Origin: Aquisediminimonas sp031376385
GTDB lineage: Bacteria; Pseudomonadota; Alphaproteobacteria; Sphingomonadales; Sphingomonadaceae
Direction of reading: 5' to 3'
Assembly (NCBI GenBank): GCA_031376385.1
Contig: JANMDQ010000021.1
Coordinates: 1 to 64,000 of the forward strand
Length of the DNA stretch: 64,000 nt
Shown: in pieces, positions 44,598 through 51,241 of the stretch
Numbering within the stretch: the first letter of the stretch is position 1
Layout: each line of letters starts with the position of its first letter
Notes under the pieces: generated by a model
What the model was told of the DNA's origin: nothing
The model's input: only the letters and a program-made list of their open reading frames with translations
Database searches by the model: none
Made by a program: the position numbers and the translations under genes

Positions 44598-44870
44598 CTA
44601 CCCGAACAACTCACTATGCGAACCCAAGCGAGCAAGAGATAATATGTCCGGGGTTTTGCGATAAATCAGCACAAGGTCAGGCTTAACATGGCAATCACGA
44701 AATCCTCTCCACTCGCCGGATAAGGCATGGTCCCGATAGCGCTCGGGAAGCGGATCATCAGACACTAGTTTGTGTAACGCCACACTCAAGAGGACATCAA
44801 TATCTTTGTCAGATTTCTTTTCACGTTTGTAGTCACGCTTAAATTTGGAGTGCTGATCAATCTGGCGCAT
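44598..44870 (-). CDS. YafQ-family mRNA interferase toxin
   Basis: A 90-residue RelE-superfamily toxin. Residues matching the catalytic set of E. coli YafQ are all present: His48 in YRDHALSGEW, His61 and Asp65 in RDCHVKPDLVLIYR, His85 and Phe89 in RLGSHSELFG. It would cleave mRNA on the ribosome. The ATG at 44870 (MRQIDQHSKFKRDYKREKKS) overlaps the upstream gene by 14 bp, implying co-translation. Unusually, that partner is not a DinJ-type antitoxin but a coiled-coil/winged-helix protein; a DinJ-like gene lies 700 bp away on the other strand. Confidence 0.88.
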   Translation of the reverse strand: MRQIDQHSKFKRDYKREKKSDKDIDVLLSVALHKLVSDDPLPERYRDHALSGEWRGFRDCHVKPDLVLIYRKTPDILSLARLGSHSELFG

Positions 44871-45330
44871 TAAACTGCTCCTTGTTGATCGTTCTAACAA
44901 CATCGATAATTCGCGATGCAAGGGCAACCTTTTGCCCTTCCCTGATAATTAGTCCTTCATTCTTCAAATTTGAAAGCGTTGGCGAAACCGTTGCCATCGG
45001 AATATTGGTCCCTTTAAACTGAATTGCGCGCTCCCTGAGGCCTTTGGCGGTTTGCCAAGGCTCTTGCATCACCTTGAGAGCAAGGAGCAAAGCTTCTCTT
45101 GTGGTTTTAGCTCGGATAACCGGCTGTAGCGGCAATCTCTCTTGCAGGGGTTCAGCCGCCATATCGCTGCCCTCTCCCTGTTCACCGAAGCGCTTTACAA
45201 AGTCCTCAGCTGCTTCGAGTTCCTCATAATGATCATCAATCTGTGACAAGCGAAATTCAAGTTCTGACCGCTCATCGTCCAAAGTGGCCTTGCGTTTGCG
45301 AATCGATGAAAGGGAGAGTGTCTTGTCCAT
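44857..45330 (-). CDS. Coiled-coil and winged-helix protein paired with the YafQ-type toxin
   Basis: A 157-residue protein of no family that I recognise. Residues about 5-55 are strongly charged and heptad-like (KRKATLDDERSELEFRLSQI), predicting a coiled coil. After a linker, residues about 75-150 look like a winged helix-turn-helix, with recognition-helix-like IPMATVSPTLSNLKNEGLII and the wing REGQKVAL. Its position, overlapping the toxin start, suggests an antitoxin or locus regulator. An operator-like palindrome lies 70 bp upstream. The surrounding DNA is AT-richer than the core genes, a sign of transfer. Confidence 0.65.
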   Translation of the reverse strand: MDKTLSLSSIRKRKATLDDERSELEFRLSQIDDHYEELEAAEDFVKRFGEQGEGSDMAAEPLQERLPLQPVIRAKTTREALLLALKVMQEPWQTAKGLRERAIQFKGTNIPMATVSPTLSNLKNEGLIIREGQKVALASRIIDVVRTINKEQFNAPD

Positions 45331-45399
45331 GATTCTTTATATTTTTAAAGCTTGTTGTGCGCAAGAAATAAATTTAAACTCTTTGTCCCAATCTTATGG

Positions 45400-45416
45400 A
45401 TAAGGATGCTCCTTAT
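45400..45416. promoter_or_regulatory. Operator-like palindrome ATAAGGA-TGC-TCCTTAT
   Basis: Perfect 7-bp arms around three bases, 70 bp upstream of the coiled-coil/winged-helix gene, within a direct repeat of CTTATGGA (45393-45400 and 45412-45419). It has the size of a dimeric winged-helix or RHH operator. Binding is inferred. Confidence 0.5.
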
Positions 45417-45535
45417 GGAAAGTCTTGAAGTGCCACATTGTTTTTTATTAAGACTACTCGGTAACGCTGGGCAGAACCCATCTGCTGACGAGTTCACCGT
45501 TGACCTAAAGTAACAAATTCTTTAGACATCGGCAG

Positions 45536-45552
45536 TAGCTACATCGTAGCTA
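45536..45552. promoter_or_regulatory. Operator-like palindrome TAGCTAC-ATC-GTAGCTA
   Basis: Perfect 7-bp arms around a 3-bp centre, ending 19 bp before the RelB/DinJ-like start codon. RelB-family antitoxins autoregulate through such sites. It shares its geometry, but not its sequence, with the palindrome at 45400-45416. Confidence 0.6.
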
Positions 45553-45571
45553 TTTTGTTTTGAGGTGCCCT

Positions 45572-45847
45572 ATGGCCGCAATTGATGTTGTCCGCGCGCG
45601 GATTGAGACGACTTTGAAAAAAGACGCTACGGCAGTGCTTTCTGCCATGGGCCTGTCTGTGTCTGACGCCATCCGGTTAATGCTCGTTCGTGTCGTCGCG
45701 GACAAGGCGCTGCCGTTCGATGTGCGGATCCCCAATGCGGAGACGCAAGCTGTCTTGCGTGAAATTGACGAAGGTAAGGTTGAGCGGTTTGATAGCGTTG
45801 ATGACTTGATGGCCGATCTGAACGATGACGACGATTTAGCCACGTAA
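45572..45847 (+). CDS. RelB/DinJ-family antitoxin without adjacent toxin
   Basis: A 91-residue protein with the DinJ/RelB ribbon-helix-helix N-terminus: VVRARIETTLKKDATAVLSA then LGLSVSDAIRLML-like GLSVSDAIRLMLVRVVADK, followed by FDVRIPNAETQAVLREIDEG and an acidic C-terminus DLMADLNDDDD. The ATG at 45572 is preferred. No RelE-type gene follows; only a 32-codon frame of doubtful status (45860-45958) and a terminator are seen. DinJ is the normal partner of YafQ, and a YafQ-type toxin lies divergently at 44598-44870. Confidence 0.85.
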   Translation: MAAIDVVRARIETTLKKDATAVLSAMGLSVSDAIRLMLVRVVADKALPFDVRIPNAETQAVLREIDEGKVERFDSVDDLMADLNDDDDLAT

Positions 45848-46019
45848 TCGTCTGCGCCAATGTCCCCCAAATCCATATCGGACCTTAAGCCCATCCTCTC
45901 TCCCCTTGAACACAATCATAGAGACGCCTATATCCAGTCTCGGATCGATGGAACGTAGCCCCCTTTCGAACCTTCGGTCCATGCGCGCGCTTCGGTGCGC
46001 GTTCCTCCCTGAACCTTGG

Positions 46020-46051
46020 CCACTCCGCGCGCTGCGCGGGGTGGTTTTTTT
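46020..46051 (+). terminator. Rho-independent terminator
   Basis: The stem CCACTCCGCGC/GCGCGGGGTGG (46020-46044) with a short loop is followed by seven T residues. It ends transcription running rightward from the RelB/DinJ gene and stops just before the convergent amidohydrolase gene. Confidence 0.85.
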
Positions 46052-46056
46052 ATGGG

Positions 46057-46929
46057 CTATTCCGCGGCGAGGGGCAGGGCCTGTTCCAACGCCTGGTCCT
46101 GCGCTTCATCGCGTAGGGCGTCCGCCAAGCGGCGAACGAGTTGCGCGATGGCTGCGGCCCCTGCGCCAACATCCCGCAGGGTCGCATCCAGATAGAGGCT
46201 GCGGTCAACCTCTAATTGAAGCCCGTGCACGCCCTTGTGCGGTTTTGCGTGCCGTTCCAGGATCGCGCCACCTGCATATGGCGTGTTAAGGGCGACGCGA
46301 AAACCGGCGGCCTGCGCCTCTGCCATCAGGCGTTCGGTATAGCGCGGATGGGCGGATCGGCGGAAAAGATCACCTACAACGATGTGTGGCGCGGCATGGC
46401 CCATCTCTGTCTTCAGCGGTGGCATGGTGTGGAGATCAAGCAGTATCGCCACGCCAAATTTCGCACTGCGTTCCTTCAGGGCGGCTGAAATTGCGGCGTG
46501 ATAGGGGCGGTGGACCTGCGCGACTCGGCCCTGAATATCATGTTGGTTGAGTGGTTCCCGCCACAAATCCCCGCCCTGCGCAATCCGCCGGGGGATCAGG
46601 CCCAGGCCACCGCGCACTTTGGCCGATGGCCGCACGGGAATCAGATGCCGGTCCTCCATGAGGATCATGGCGGAGTCCACTTCATCCTCCGCCCGGTTCA
46701 AGTCTATCCAGGCCCTTGCGGTCTTTGCGGTGATGACATGATGGCCGGCCTGCGCCGCTGCTGCTGCCAAAACATCCGAATGGCGATCCTCCAGCACCAT
46801 CAGCTGATCTTCGCTCAACCGGCATTGCTCCGCCATGGCGGATGGATAGTGCCGCCCGCCATGCGGCACAGACAGGATCACAGGGGATAAAATCGTCGCG
46901 GGGCCGCGCCAGAAAAAAGGGTCTGCCAT
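46057..46929 (-). CDS. N-formylglutamate amidohydrolase family protein
   Basis: A 290-residue member of the HutG-type amidohydrolase family, which releases formate or an amino acid from N-formylglutamate or related N-acyl compounds. SPVILSVPHGGRHYP at the N-terminus carries the zinc-binding His, and ARAWIDLNRAEDEVD and AILLDLHTMPP give further active-site residues. No other histidine-utilisation genes are nearby, so the true substrate may differ. It is divergent from cpdR, a pairing I recall from sphingomonads. Confidence 0.87.
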   Translation of the reverse strand: MADPFFWRGPATILSPVILSVPHGGRHYPSAMAEQCRLSEDQLMVLEDRHSDVLAAAAAQAGHHVITAKTARAWIDLNRAEDEVDSAMILMEDRHLIPVRPSAKVRGGLGLIPRRIAQGGDLWREPLNQHDIQGRVAQVHRPYHAAISAALKERSAKFGVAILLDLHTMPPLKTEMGHAAPHIVVGDLFRRSAHPRYTERLMAEAQAAGFRVALNTPYAGGAILERHAKPHKGVHGLQLEVDRSLYLDATLRDVGAGAAAIAQLVRRLADALRDEAQDQALEQALPLAAE

Positions 46930-47046
46930 AATGGGTGACTAATCGGCCCAAATGATTGGCGCAATGATGGAATTTTTTAGGACTTTGCGATTATACCCTG
47001 TGACACGCAGCAGATGCAGAGTCGGCTGATAAGGAAGACGTGACGG

Positions 47047-47427
47047 ATGATCCGAATTTTGTTGGCCGAAGATGAAGAAGCAATGCGCCTCTATCTGGAA
47101 CGGGCGTTAATCCGTTCGGGTTATGCCGTCACCGGCGTGGACCGGGGCACGGCGGCTTATGCTCTGTTAGAGGCGGGGGAGAAGTTTGACCTGCTGCTCA
47201 CCGATATCGTGATGCCTGAAATGGATGGCATTGAACTGGCCCAAAAGGCCGCGATCATCGCGCCGAGCATGCGCGTGATGTTCATCACCGGCTTTTCCGC
47301 CGTCACCCTGCGCGCAGGCCTGCAAATGCCCAATGCCAAAGTCCTCTCCAAACCCTTCCACTTGAAAGACCTTGTTATGGAGGTGGACCGAGTGTTCGAA
47401 TCCGCAGTCGCCTCTGGCCTCAACTGA
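47047..47427 (+). CDS. cpdR: Response regulator CpdR
   Basis: A 126-residue single receiver domain: LLAEDEEAMRLYLERALIRS supplies the acidic pair, LLLTDIVMPEMDG the phospho-Asp, FITGFSA the switch residue and VLSKPFHL the Lys. Its sequence is characteristic of CpdR, which in its unphosphorylated form directs ClpXP to the pole to degrade CtrA and others. A GATAAGGAAGACG leader provides the ribosome site. tRNA-Val follows 45 bp downstream. Confidence 0.92.
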   Translation: MIRILLAEDEEAMRLYLERALIRSGYAVTGVDRGTAAYALLEAGEKFDLLLTDIVMPEMDGIELAQKAAIIAPSMRVMFITGFSAVTLRAGLQMPNAKVLSKPFHLKDLVMEVDRVFESAVASGLN

Positions 47428-47472
47428 ACGGTTGCGCTGCGGGGATAGCCTCGTTAAAGGCGCGTGCAGTGT

Positions 47473-47547
47473 GGGCGTATAGCTCAGTGGTAGAGCACTG
47501 TGTTGACATCGCAGGGGTCGCAAGTTCAATCCTTGCTACGCCCACCA
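47473..47547 (+). tRNA. tRNA-Val (anticodon GAC)
   Basis: A complete 75-nt cloverleaf with acceptor GGGCGTA/TACGCCC, D arm with GCTCAGTGGTAGAGC, anticodon loop TTGACAT (anticodon GAC), T arm AAGTTCAATCCTTG and encoded CCA. Its 3' end is two bases from the convergent ruvB stop. Confidence 0.95.
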
Positions 47548-47549
47548 TT

Positions 47550-48572
47550 TCATTCATCGAATAGCCCGTCTTGGGACCCCGCTGGCGGGTTTAGCCCCAG
47601 ATGTTTCCACCCCGGCCCATTGAGCGCGCGGCCCCGCGCCGTGCGCGCGATGAGGCCGAGTTGGAGGAGGTAAGGCTCCACCACATCCTCAATCGTATCA
47701 CGCGGTTCCGATAGCCCCGCCGCCAAAGCCTCCACGCCAACAGGCCCGCCGCGATAAATATCGGCAATCATCATCAAATAGCGCCGGTCCATCGCGTCAA
47801 GGCCCAGCTGATCCACCTCCAGCCGGTTGAGGGATGCATCCGCGATTTTTGCGGTGACCACAGGCTCTCCCGCGACATTGGCAAAATCCCGCACGCGGCG
47901 CAGCAGGCGCCCGGCGATGCGCGGGGTCCCGCGCGCTCGCTTGGCAATTTCGTGCGCGCCGTCATCCGCAATCCCCAGATCAAGCAGCCCAGCCGCGCGG
48001 CGAATGACCTTTTCCAGCTCGTCCACCGTATAGAAGTTCAGCCGCACGGGAATGCCGAACCGGTCGCGCAGGGGAGTGGTCAGCAATCCCTGCCGCGTCG
48101 TCGCGCCAACGAGGGTAAACTTGGGCAAATCAATCCGCACCGACCGCGCCGACGGCCCTTCGCCGATCATGATATCCAGCGCCCGGTCCTCCATCGCCGG
48201 GTAGAGGATTTCTTCTACTGCGGGGGCTAGCCGGTGGATTTCATCAATGAACAACACATCGCCGTCATCCAGATTGGTGAGCAGCGCGGCAAGATCGCCT
48301 GACTTGGCGATAACCGGGCCAGAGGTGGCGCGGAAGCCGACCCCCATTTCCTTCGCCACAATCTGCGCCAGCGTCGTCTTACCAAGCCCCGGAGGCCCAA
48401 AAAACAAGACATGATCCAACGCATCCCCGCGCCCCTTAGCCGCCTCAATAAACACCCGCAGATTTTCGCGCGCCGCTTTCTGGCCGACGAACTCGTCGAG
48501 GGTCTTCGGGCGCAGCGCCGCGTCTACGTCTTCGGGACGGCGCAAGGGGGTGGTGAGGCGGTCGTCAGTCAT
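47550..48572 (-). CDS. ruvB: Holliday junction branch migration helicase RuvB
   Basis: A 340-residue AAA+ motor that drives branch migration with RuvA. Key motifs are RPKTLDEFVGQ, the Walker A FFGPPGLGKTTLAQ, Walker B LFIDEIHRLAPAVEE, sensor 1 LVGATTRQGLL and the C-terminal winged helix PYLLQLGLI. Its ATG overlaps the stop of a small membrane-protein gene as ATGA. It is separated from ruvA by about 1.55 kb of toxin-antitoxin genes, unlike the usual ruvA-ruvB adjacency. Confidence 0.97.
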   Translation of the reverse strand: MTDDRLTTPLRRPEDVDAALRPKTLDEFVGQKAARENLRVFIEAAKGRGDALDHVLFFGPPGLGKTTLAQIVAKEMGVGFRATSGPVIAKSGDLAALLTNLDDGDVLFIDEIHRLAPAVEEILYPAMEDRALDIMIGEGPSARSVRIDLPKFTLVGATTRQGLLTTPLRDRFGIPVRLNFYTVDELEKVIRRAAGLLDLGIADDGAHEIAKRARGTPRIAGRLLRRVRDFANVAGEPVVTAKIADASLNRLEVDQLGLDAMDRRYLMMIADIYRGGPVGVEALAAGLSEPRDTIEDVVEPYLLQLGLIARTARGRALNGPGWKHLGLNPPAGSQDGLFDE

Positions 48573-49069
48573 TCATCTTCAGCCAGAGACACTTTTGGCG
48601 ATTGAGCAATCGCATCACCGAGCAGCAGCACTGCTGTCAAAATTCGTTCAACCTCAACGAGATTTGCACGAATATCATCTGGACTTGCATTTGTTATGAA
48701 GCGCCCGTCTGACGGAAGGCTATCGATGACAGCCTTGCAATATGCATAGAAACTAACAACTTTCGCAGCGTTAGCCGGTGTCATCATGCCAAGTTTCGGC
48801 GCCAACGCATCGAATACAACAAAGTAATTTTGTCGTAAGTCTACGCTCAAGTGCATTGGCTCACCTCCTGCATTGATGTGGTCTATTTGTTCGCGCGTGA
48901 GTTCCAGATACCGGCGATGCCGAACCAATCTGCAAATTGCGTCAATCTCTACCGCAAATGCAGTCAATACCGTTTCCGCCTCTCGCTTCCGATCAAGGTG
49001 AGCGATGATCGCTTGAATTACACCTCCCGCTAAAACGCCAAAAAGTGCAGCATAAACTTCATTATTCAC
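48569..49069 (-). CDS. Small membrane protein between hicA and ruvB
   Basis: A 166-residue protein with one N-terminal helix (ALFGVLAGGVIQAIIAHL) and a soluble, mostly helical domain of about 140 residues rich in charged residues (DRKREAETVLTAFAVEIDAI). No family recognised. The start is the GTG at 49069, whose GTGA overlaps the hicA stop; the stop overlaps the ruvB ATG. The gene is thus translationally linked on both sides. Codon choice looks less G/C-rich than ruvB, suggesting arrival with the HicBA module. Confidence 0.7.
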   Translation of the reverse strand: MNNEVYAALFGVLAGGVIQAIIAHLDRKREAETVLTAFAVEIDAICRLVRHRRYLELTREQIDHINAGGEPMHLSVDLRQNYFVVFDALAPKLGMMTPANAAKVVSFYAYCKAVIDSLPSDGRFITNASPDDIRANLVEVERILTAVLLLGDAIAQSPKVSLAEDE

Positions 49070-49284
49070 TTCACCGCCCCCAAAAACTCTTCCTGCAAAA
49101 TTTGTGATTGGCGTAAAACGTTCGCAAGCGTTCCTTCTTTCACTTCTTTGTGCATAGGAACGACGCAAGATACGGCTTCTCGCCGCAATTTGATGTGGCT
49201 CCCGCTTTGGGCGACCTGAACAAAGCCCAATCGCTCCAACGCCCGAATGATGTCACGCCCCGATAGAGGCGGTAATTTAGGCAT
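49066..49284 (-). CDS. hicA: HicA-family mRNA interferase toxin
   Basis: A 72-residue double-stranded-RNA-binding-fold toxin. The start PPLSGRDIIRALERLGF and the catalytic-histidine segment QSGSHIKLRRE are typical of HicA, followed by VVPMHKEVKEGTLANVLRQS. It overlaps hicB by 8 bp, with hicB first, the less common but known hicB-hicA order. Active HicA degrades mRNA without needing the ribosome. Confidence 0.92.
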   Translation of the reverse strand: MPKLPPLSGRDIIRALERLGFVQVAQSGSHIKLRREAVSCVVPMHKEVKEGTLANVLRQSQILQEEFLGAVK

Positions 49285-49483
49285 GTTCCTTGATTGTCAT
49301 GGTTGTCACCAGAGGCGTGCCCGTAAGTTTCATTGGCTCGTCCTCAAGATAAAGCTCCACCGCTTCACGCAGATTGGCGAGTGCTTCTTCGACCGTTTCC
49401 CCCTGACTTGCCGTCCCCGTTTCAGGGTTGAGAGCCACATATCCGCCCTCTTCAGCTGGCGTCAGAATTACTGTAACTTGCAT
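49277..49483 (-). CDS. hicB: HicB-family antitoxin
   Basis: A short HicB of about 68 residues containing only the partial RNase H fold: VTVILTPAEEGGYVALNPET, then SQGETVEEALANLREAVELY. No ribbon-helix-helix DNA-binding tail is present, so it may not regulate its own promoter directly. The start is the ATG at 49483 or 49486; AAGGA lies seven or four bases before. It precedes hicA and follows the ParE gene by about 70 bp. Confidence 0.88.
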   Translation of the reverse strand: MQVTVILTPAEEGGYVALNPETGTASQGETVEEALANLREAVELYLEDEPMKLTGTPLVTTMTIKEHA

Positions 49484-49549
49484 CATGCATTCCTTTATCG
49501 TTTCGTTAACGCGCTGCACTCTTCAACGCTAGCATCGCCCGCACATTCG

Positions 49550-49843
49550 TCAATTCAATGCACGGCCCGCATCTTGGGCATGGTGAATGATGCGGATCAC
49601 AAAGACTAGATCATTAACATAATGATAGAATATCCGGTGCCTCCTATGCACAAGGCAACGAACGCCGCGGCCCAATTCGGCTTTCTCTTCGCCAGCTAGA
49701 GGATGACTTTGTAGCAGTGAAAATGCGCTCTGAAAGCCAAGCATGTAAGTCTCGGCAACCTCATCCCCAAATTGGGTCTGACTATATTCATCAATTGATT
49801 CAAGATCAGCTTCAGCAGCGTTCGAAAATTCCAGATCAGCCAT
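49550..49843 (-). CDS. parE: ParE-family toxin (RelE superfamily)
   Basis: A 97-residue toxin with the ParE-type pattern: LEFSNAAEADLESIDEYSQT, FQSAFSLLQSHPLAGEEKAE and GVRCLVHRRHRIFYHYVNDL, ending IIHHAQDAGRAL. ParE toxins usually act on DNA gyrase. The ATG at 49843 overlaps the parD stop by 8 bp, so parD is translated first. Longer in-frame sequence upstream lies within parD and is not used. Confidence 0.88.
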   Translation of the reverse strand: MADLEFSNAAEADLESIDEYSQTQFGDEVAETYMLGFQSAFSLLQSHPLAGEEKAELGRGVRCLVHRRHRIFYHYVNDLVFVIRIIHHAQDAGRALN

Positions 49844-50087
49844 GTTTTGCGAGTCGTCGGGCAATGATATTCTCGATGATGGTATCAGGCTTCTCATCCG
49901 AAACCCCCGAAGCCAGGCCCTCCTCAATTAGGCCGCGCAACCAGACCGTTTCGTCTGCCGCGCTGTCCTGATCGCGGCGAACGAGATCGCGCACATAATC
50001 GCTTGCACTGGAATAGCGCCCTTCGGCGACGCGGGCATCAATCCAGGATTTAAGGGCGGGCGGGATGGAGACGTTGAGCTGTGACAT
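49836..50087 (-). CDS. parD: ParD-family antitoxin
   Basis: An 83-residue CopG-like ribbon-helix-helix antitoxin: SQLNVSIPPALKSWIDARVA, then YSSASDYVRDLVRRDQD, and an acidic C-terminal tail that would bind ParE. The start is probably the ATG at 50087; a second ATG at 50108 is possible. An imperfect-promoter region and a palindrome (50107-50128) overlap the ruvA stop codon just upstream. Confidence 0.9.
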   Translation of the reverse strand: MSQLNVSIPPALKSWIDARVAEGRYSSASDYVRDLVRRDQDSAADETVWLRGLIEEGLASGVSDEKPDTIIENIIARRLAKHG

Positions 50088-50106
50088 AGGGTATGTATAG
50101 AAATTC

Positions 50107-50128
50107 ATAGGAAATTGTCTATTCCTAT
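50107..50128. promoter_or_regulatory. Operator-like palindrome ATAGGAA-N8-TTCCTAT at the end of ruvA
   Basis: Perfect 7-bp arms with an 8-bp spacer sit 20 bp upstream of the parD ATG and overlap the ruvA stop codon at 50125-50127. ParD antitoxins repress their own promoter through such sites. The palindrome could equally form a weak hairpin after ruvA. Both readings are inferred. Confidence 0.5.
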
Positions 50129-50724
50129 TTATGCGCCGCTTTCTTCAACGCCAGCCGCACCAGAGCATCCAATGTTGCACCGTCGCCAAGTTCCGCTTCG
50201 GCCGCTGCGACCGCTGCTCCTGCTTCGCCGGGTTTGAAACCGAGGTTGCTGAGCGCGGAGACGGCATCCGCTGCGGCTCCGGCGGCAATCCTAGGAGCAC
50301 TCCCTGCCAAGCCAATCGCGACGCCGCCGACCTTATCTTTAAGTTCCCGCACAATCCGTTCGGCAAGTTTGGGGCCGACGCCGTTGGCGCGGGAGACCAT
50401 GGCTTTGTCCTGTGTTCCCACTGCGCGACTCAACTCCTCAGCGTCGAGTGTGGAAAGGATTGCCAGCGCCACTTTGCCGCCGACGCCTTGCACGCTGATC
50501 AGCAAACGAAACCAATCTCGTTCGCCCGCACTGCCGAAACCGAACAGAGTCATACTGTCTTCGCGCACCTGCATTTCGGTGAGCAGCATGACTTGGCCAC
50601 CGACCGGGCCAATGGCGGATAGCGTGCGCGTCGAGGCAAGCACGAGATAGCCAACGCCACTCACGTCCAGCACGGCGTGGTCAGCGGCGGTTTCAGCCAA
50701 GGTTCCGGTGAGGCGCGCGATCAT
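50125..50724 (-). CDS. ruvA: Holliday junction DNA-binding protein RuvA
   Basis: A 199-residue tetrameric DNA-binding protein. The OB-fold N-terminus starts MIARLTGTLAETAADHAVLD, followed by the two helix-hairpin-helix motifs (LLISVQGVGGKVALAIL and KANGVGPKLAERIVREL-like VSRANGVGPKLAERIV) and the C-terminal domain III that contacts RuvB. It lies 9 bp after ruvC, and two toxin-antitoxin modules follow before ruvB. Confidence 0.96.
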   Translation of the reverse strand: MIARLTGTLAETAADHAVLDVSGVGYLVLASTRTLSAIGPVGGQVMLLTEMQVREDSMTLFGFGSAGERDWFRLLISVQGVGGKVALAILSTLDAEELSRAVGTQDKAMVSRANGVGPKLAERIVRELKDKVGGVAIGLAGSAPRIAAGAAADAVSALSNLGFKPGEAGAAVAAAEAELGDGATLDALVRLALKKAAHK

Positions 50725-50733
50725 GGGCAGTTC

Positions 50734-51237
50734 TTATCCGTTCGGGCTTTGCTTGGCCATCCGCCGCGCGCTGGCGACATGGTGTGCGTGAGTGATGGCC
50801 ACGGCCAGCGCGTCTGCTGCGTCCGCGCCAGCGATTTTAACGCCCGGTAGCAGGCGCGAGACCATCGCATGGATCTGCGCCTTGTCCGCATTCCCAACGC
50901 CCACAATCGCCTTTTTCACCAACCGTGCCGCATATTCACCAACGTCAATTCCAGACTTCGCCGCCCCCAGCAGAATGACCCCACGCGCCTGGCCCAATTT
51001 CAGCGTCGATTGCGGGTTTGAATTGACGAAAACTTCCTCCACCGCCGCGCCATCGGGCCGATATTCGAGGATCAGATCAGTCAGCGCGCGGTCAAGAACG
51101 ACCAGCCGTTCGGGCAACGGGGCCTTTGCGTCGGTCTTAATCTGGCCATTGGCAATATGGCTCAGCCGATTGCCGTCCGCCGCAATGACACCCCAGCCCG
51201 TTGTGCCGAGCCCGGGGTCGAGGCCAAGAATGATCAT
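50734..51237 (-). CDS. ruvC: Crossover junction endodeoxyribonuclease RuvC
   Basis: A 167-residue Holliday junction resolvase. The catalytic acids are visible in ILGLDPGLGTTGWG, AAVEEVFVNSNPQ and GADAADALAVAITHAH. The ATG at 51237 gives the normal length; an extended frame would invade yebC. It follows yebC by 4 bp, the usual yebC-ruvC-ruvA order. Confidence 0.96.
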   Translation of the reverse strand: MIILGLDPGLGTTGWGVIAADGNRLSHIANGQIKTDAKAPLPERLVVLDRALTDLILEYRPDGAAVEEVFVNSNPQSTLKLGQARGVILLGAAKSGIDVGEYAARLVKKAIVGVGNADKAQIHAMVSRLLPGVKIAGADAADALAVAITHAHHVASARRMAKQSPNG

Positions 51238-51241
51238 CCGA

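Noticed and set aside
45860..45958. A 32-codon frame after the DinJ-like gene as a possible toxin
   Set aside because: Too short for a RelE-type toxin, no catalytic residues and no clear ribosome site.
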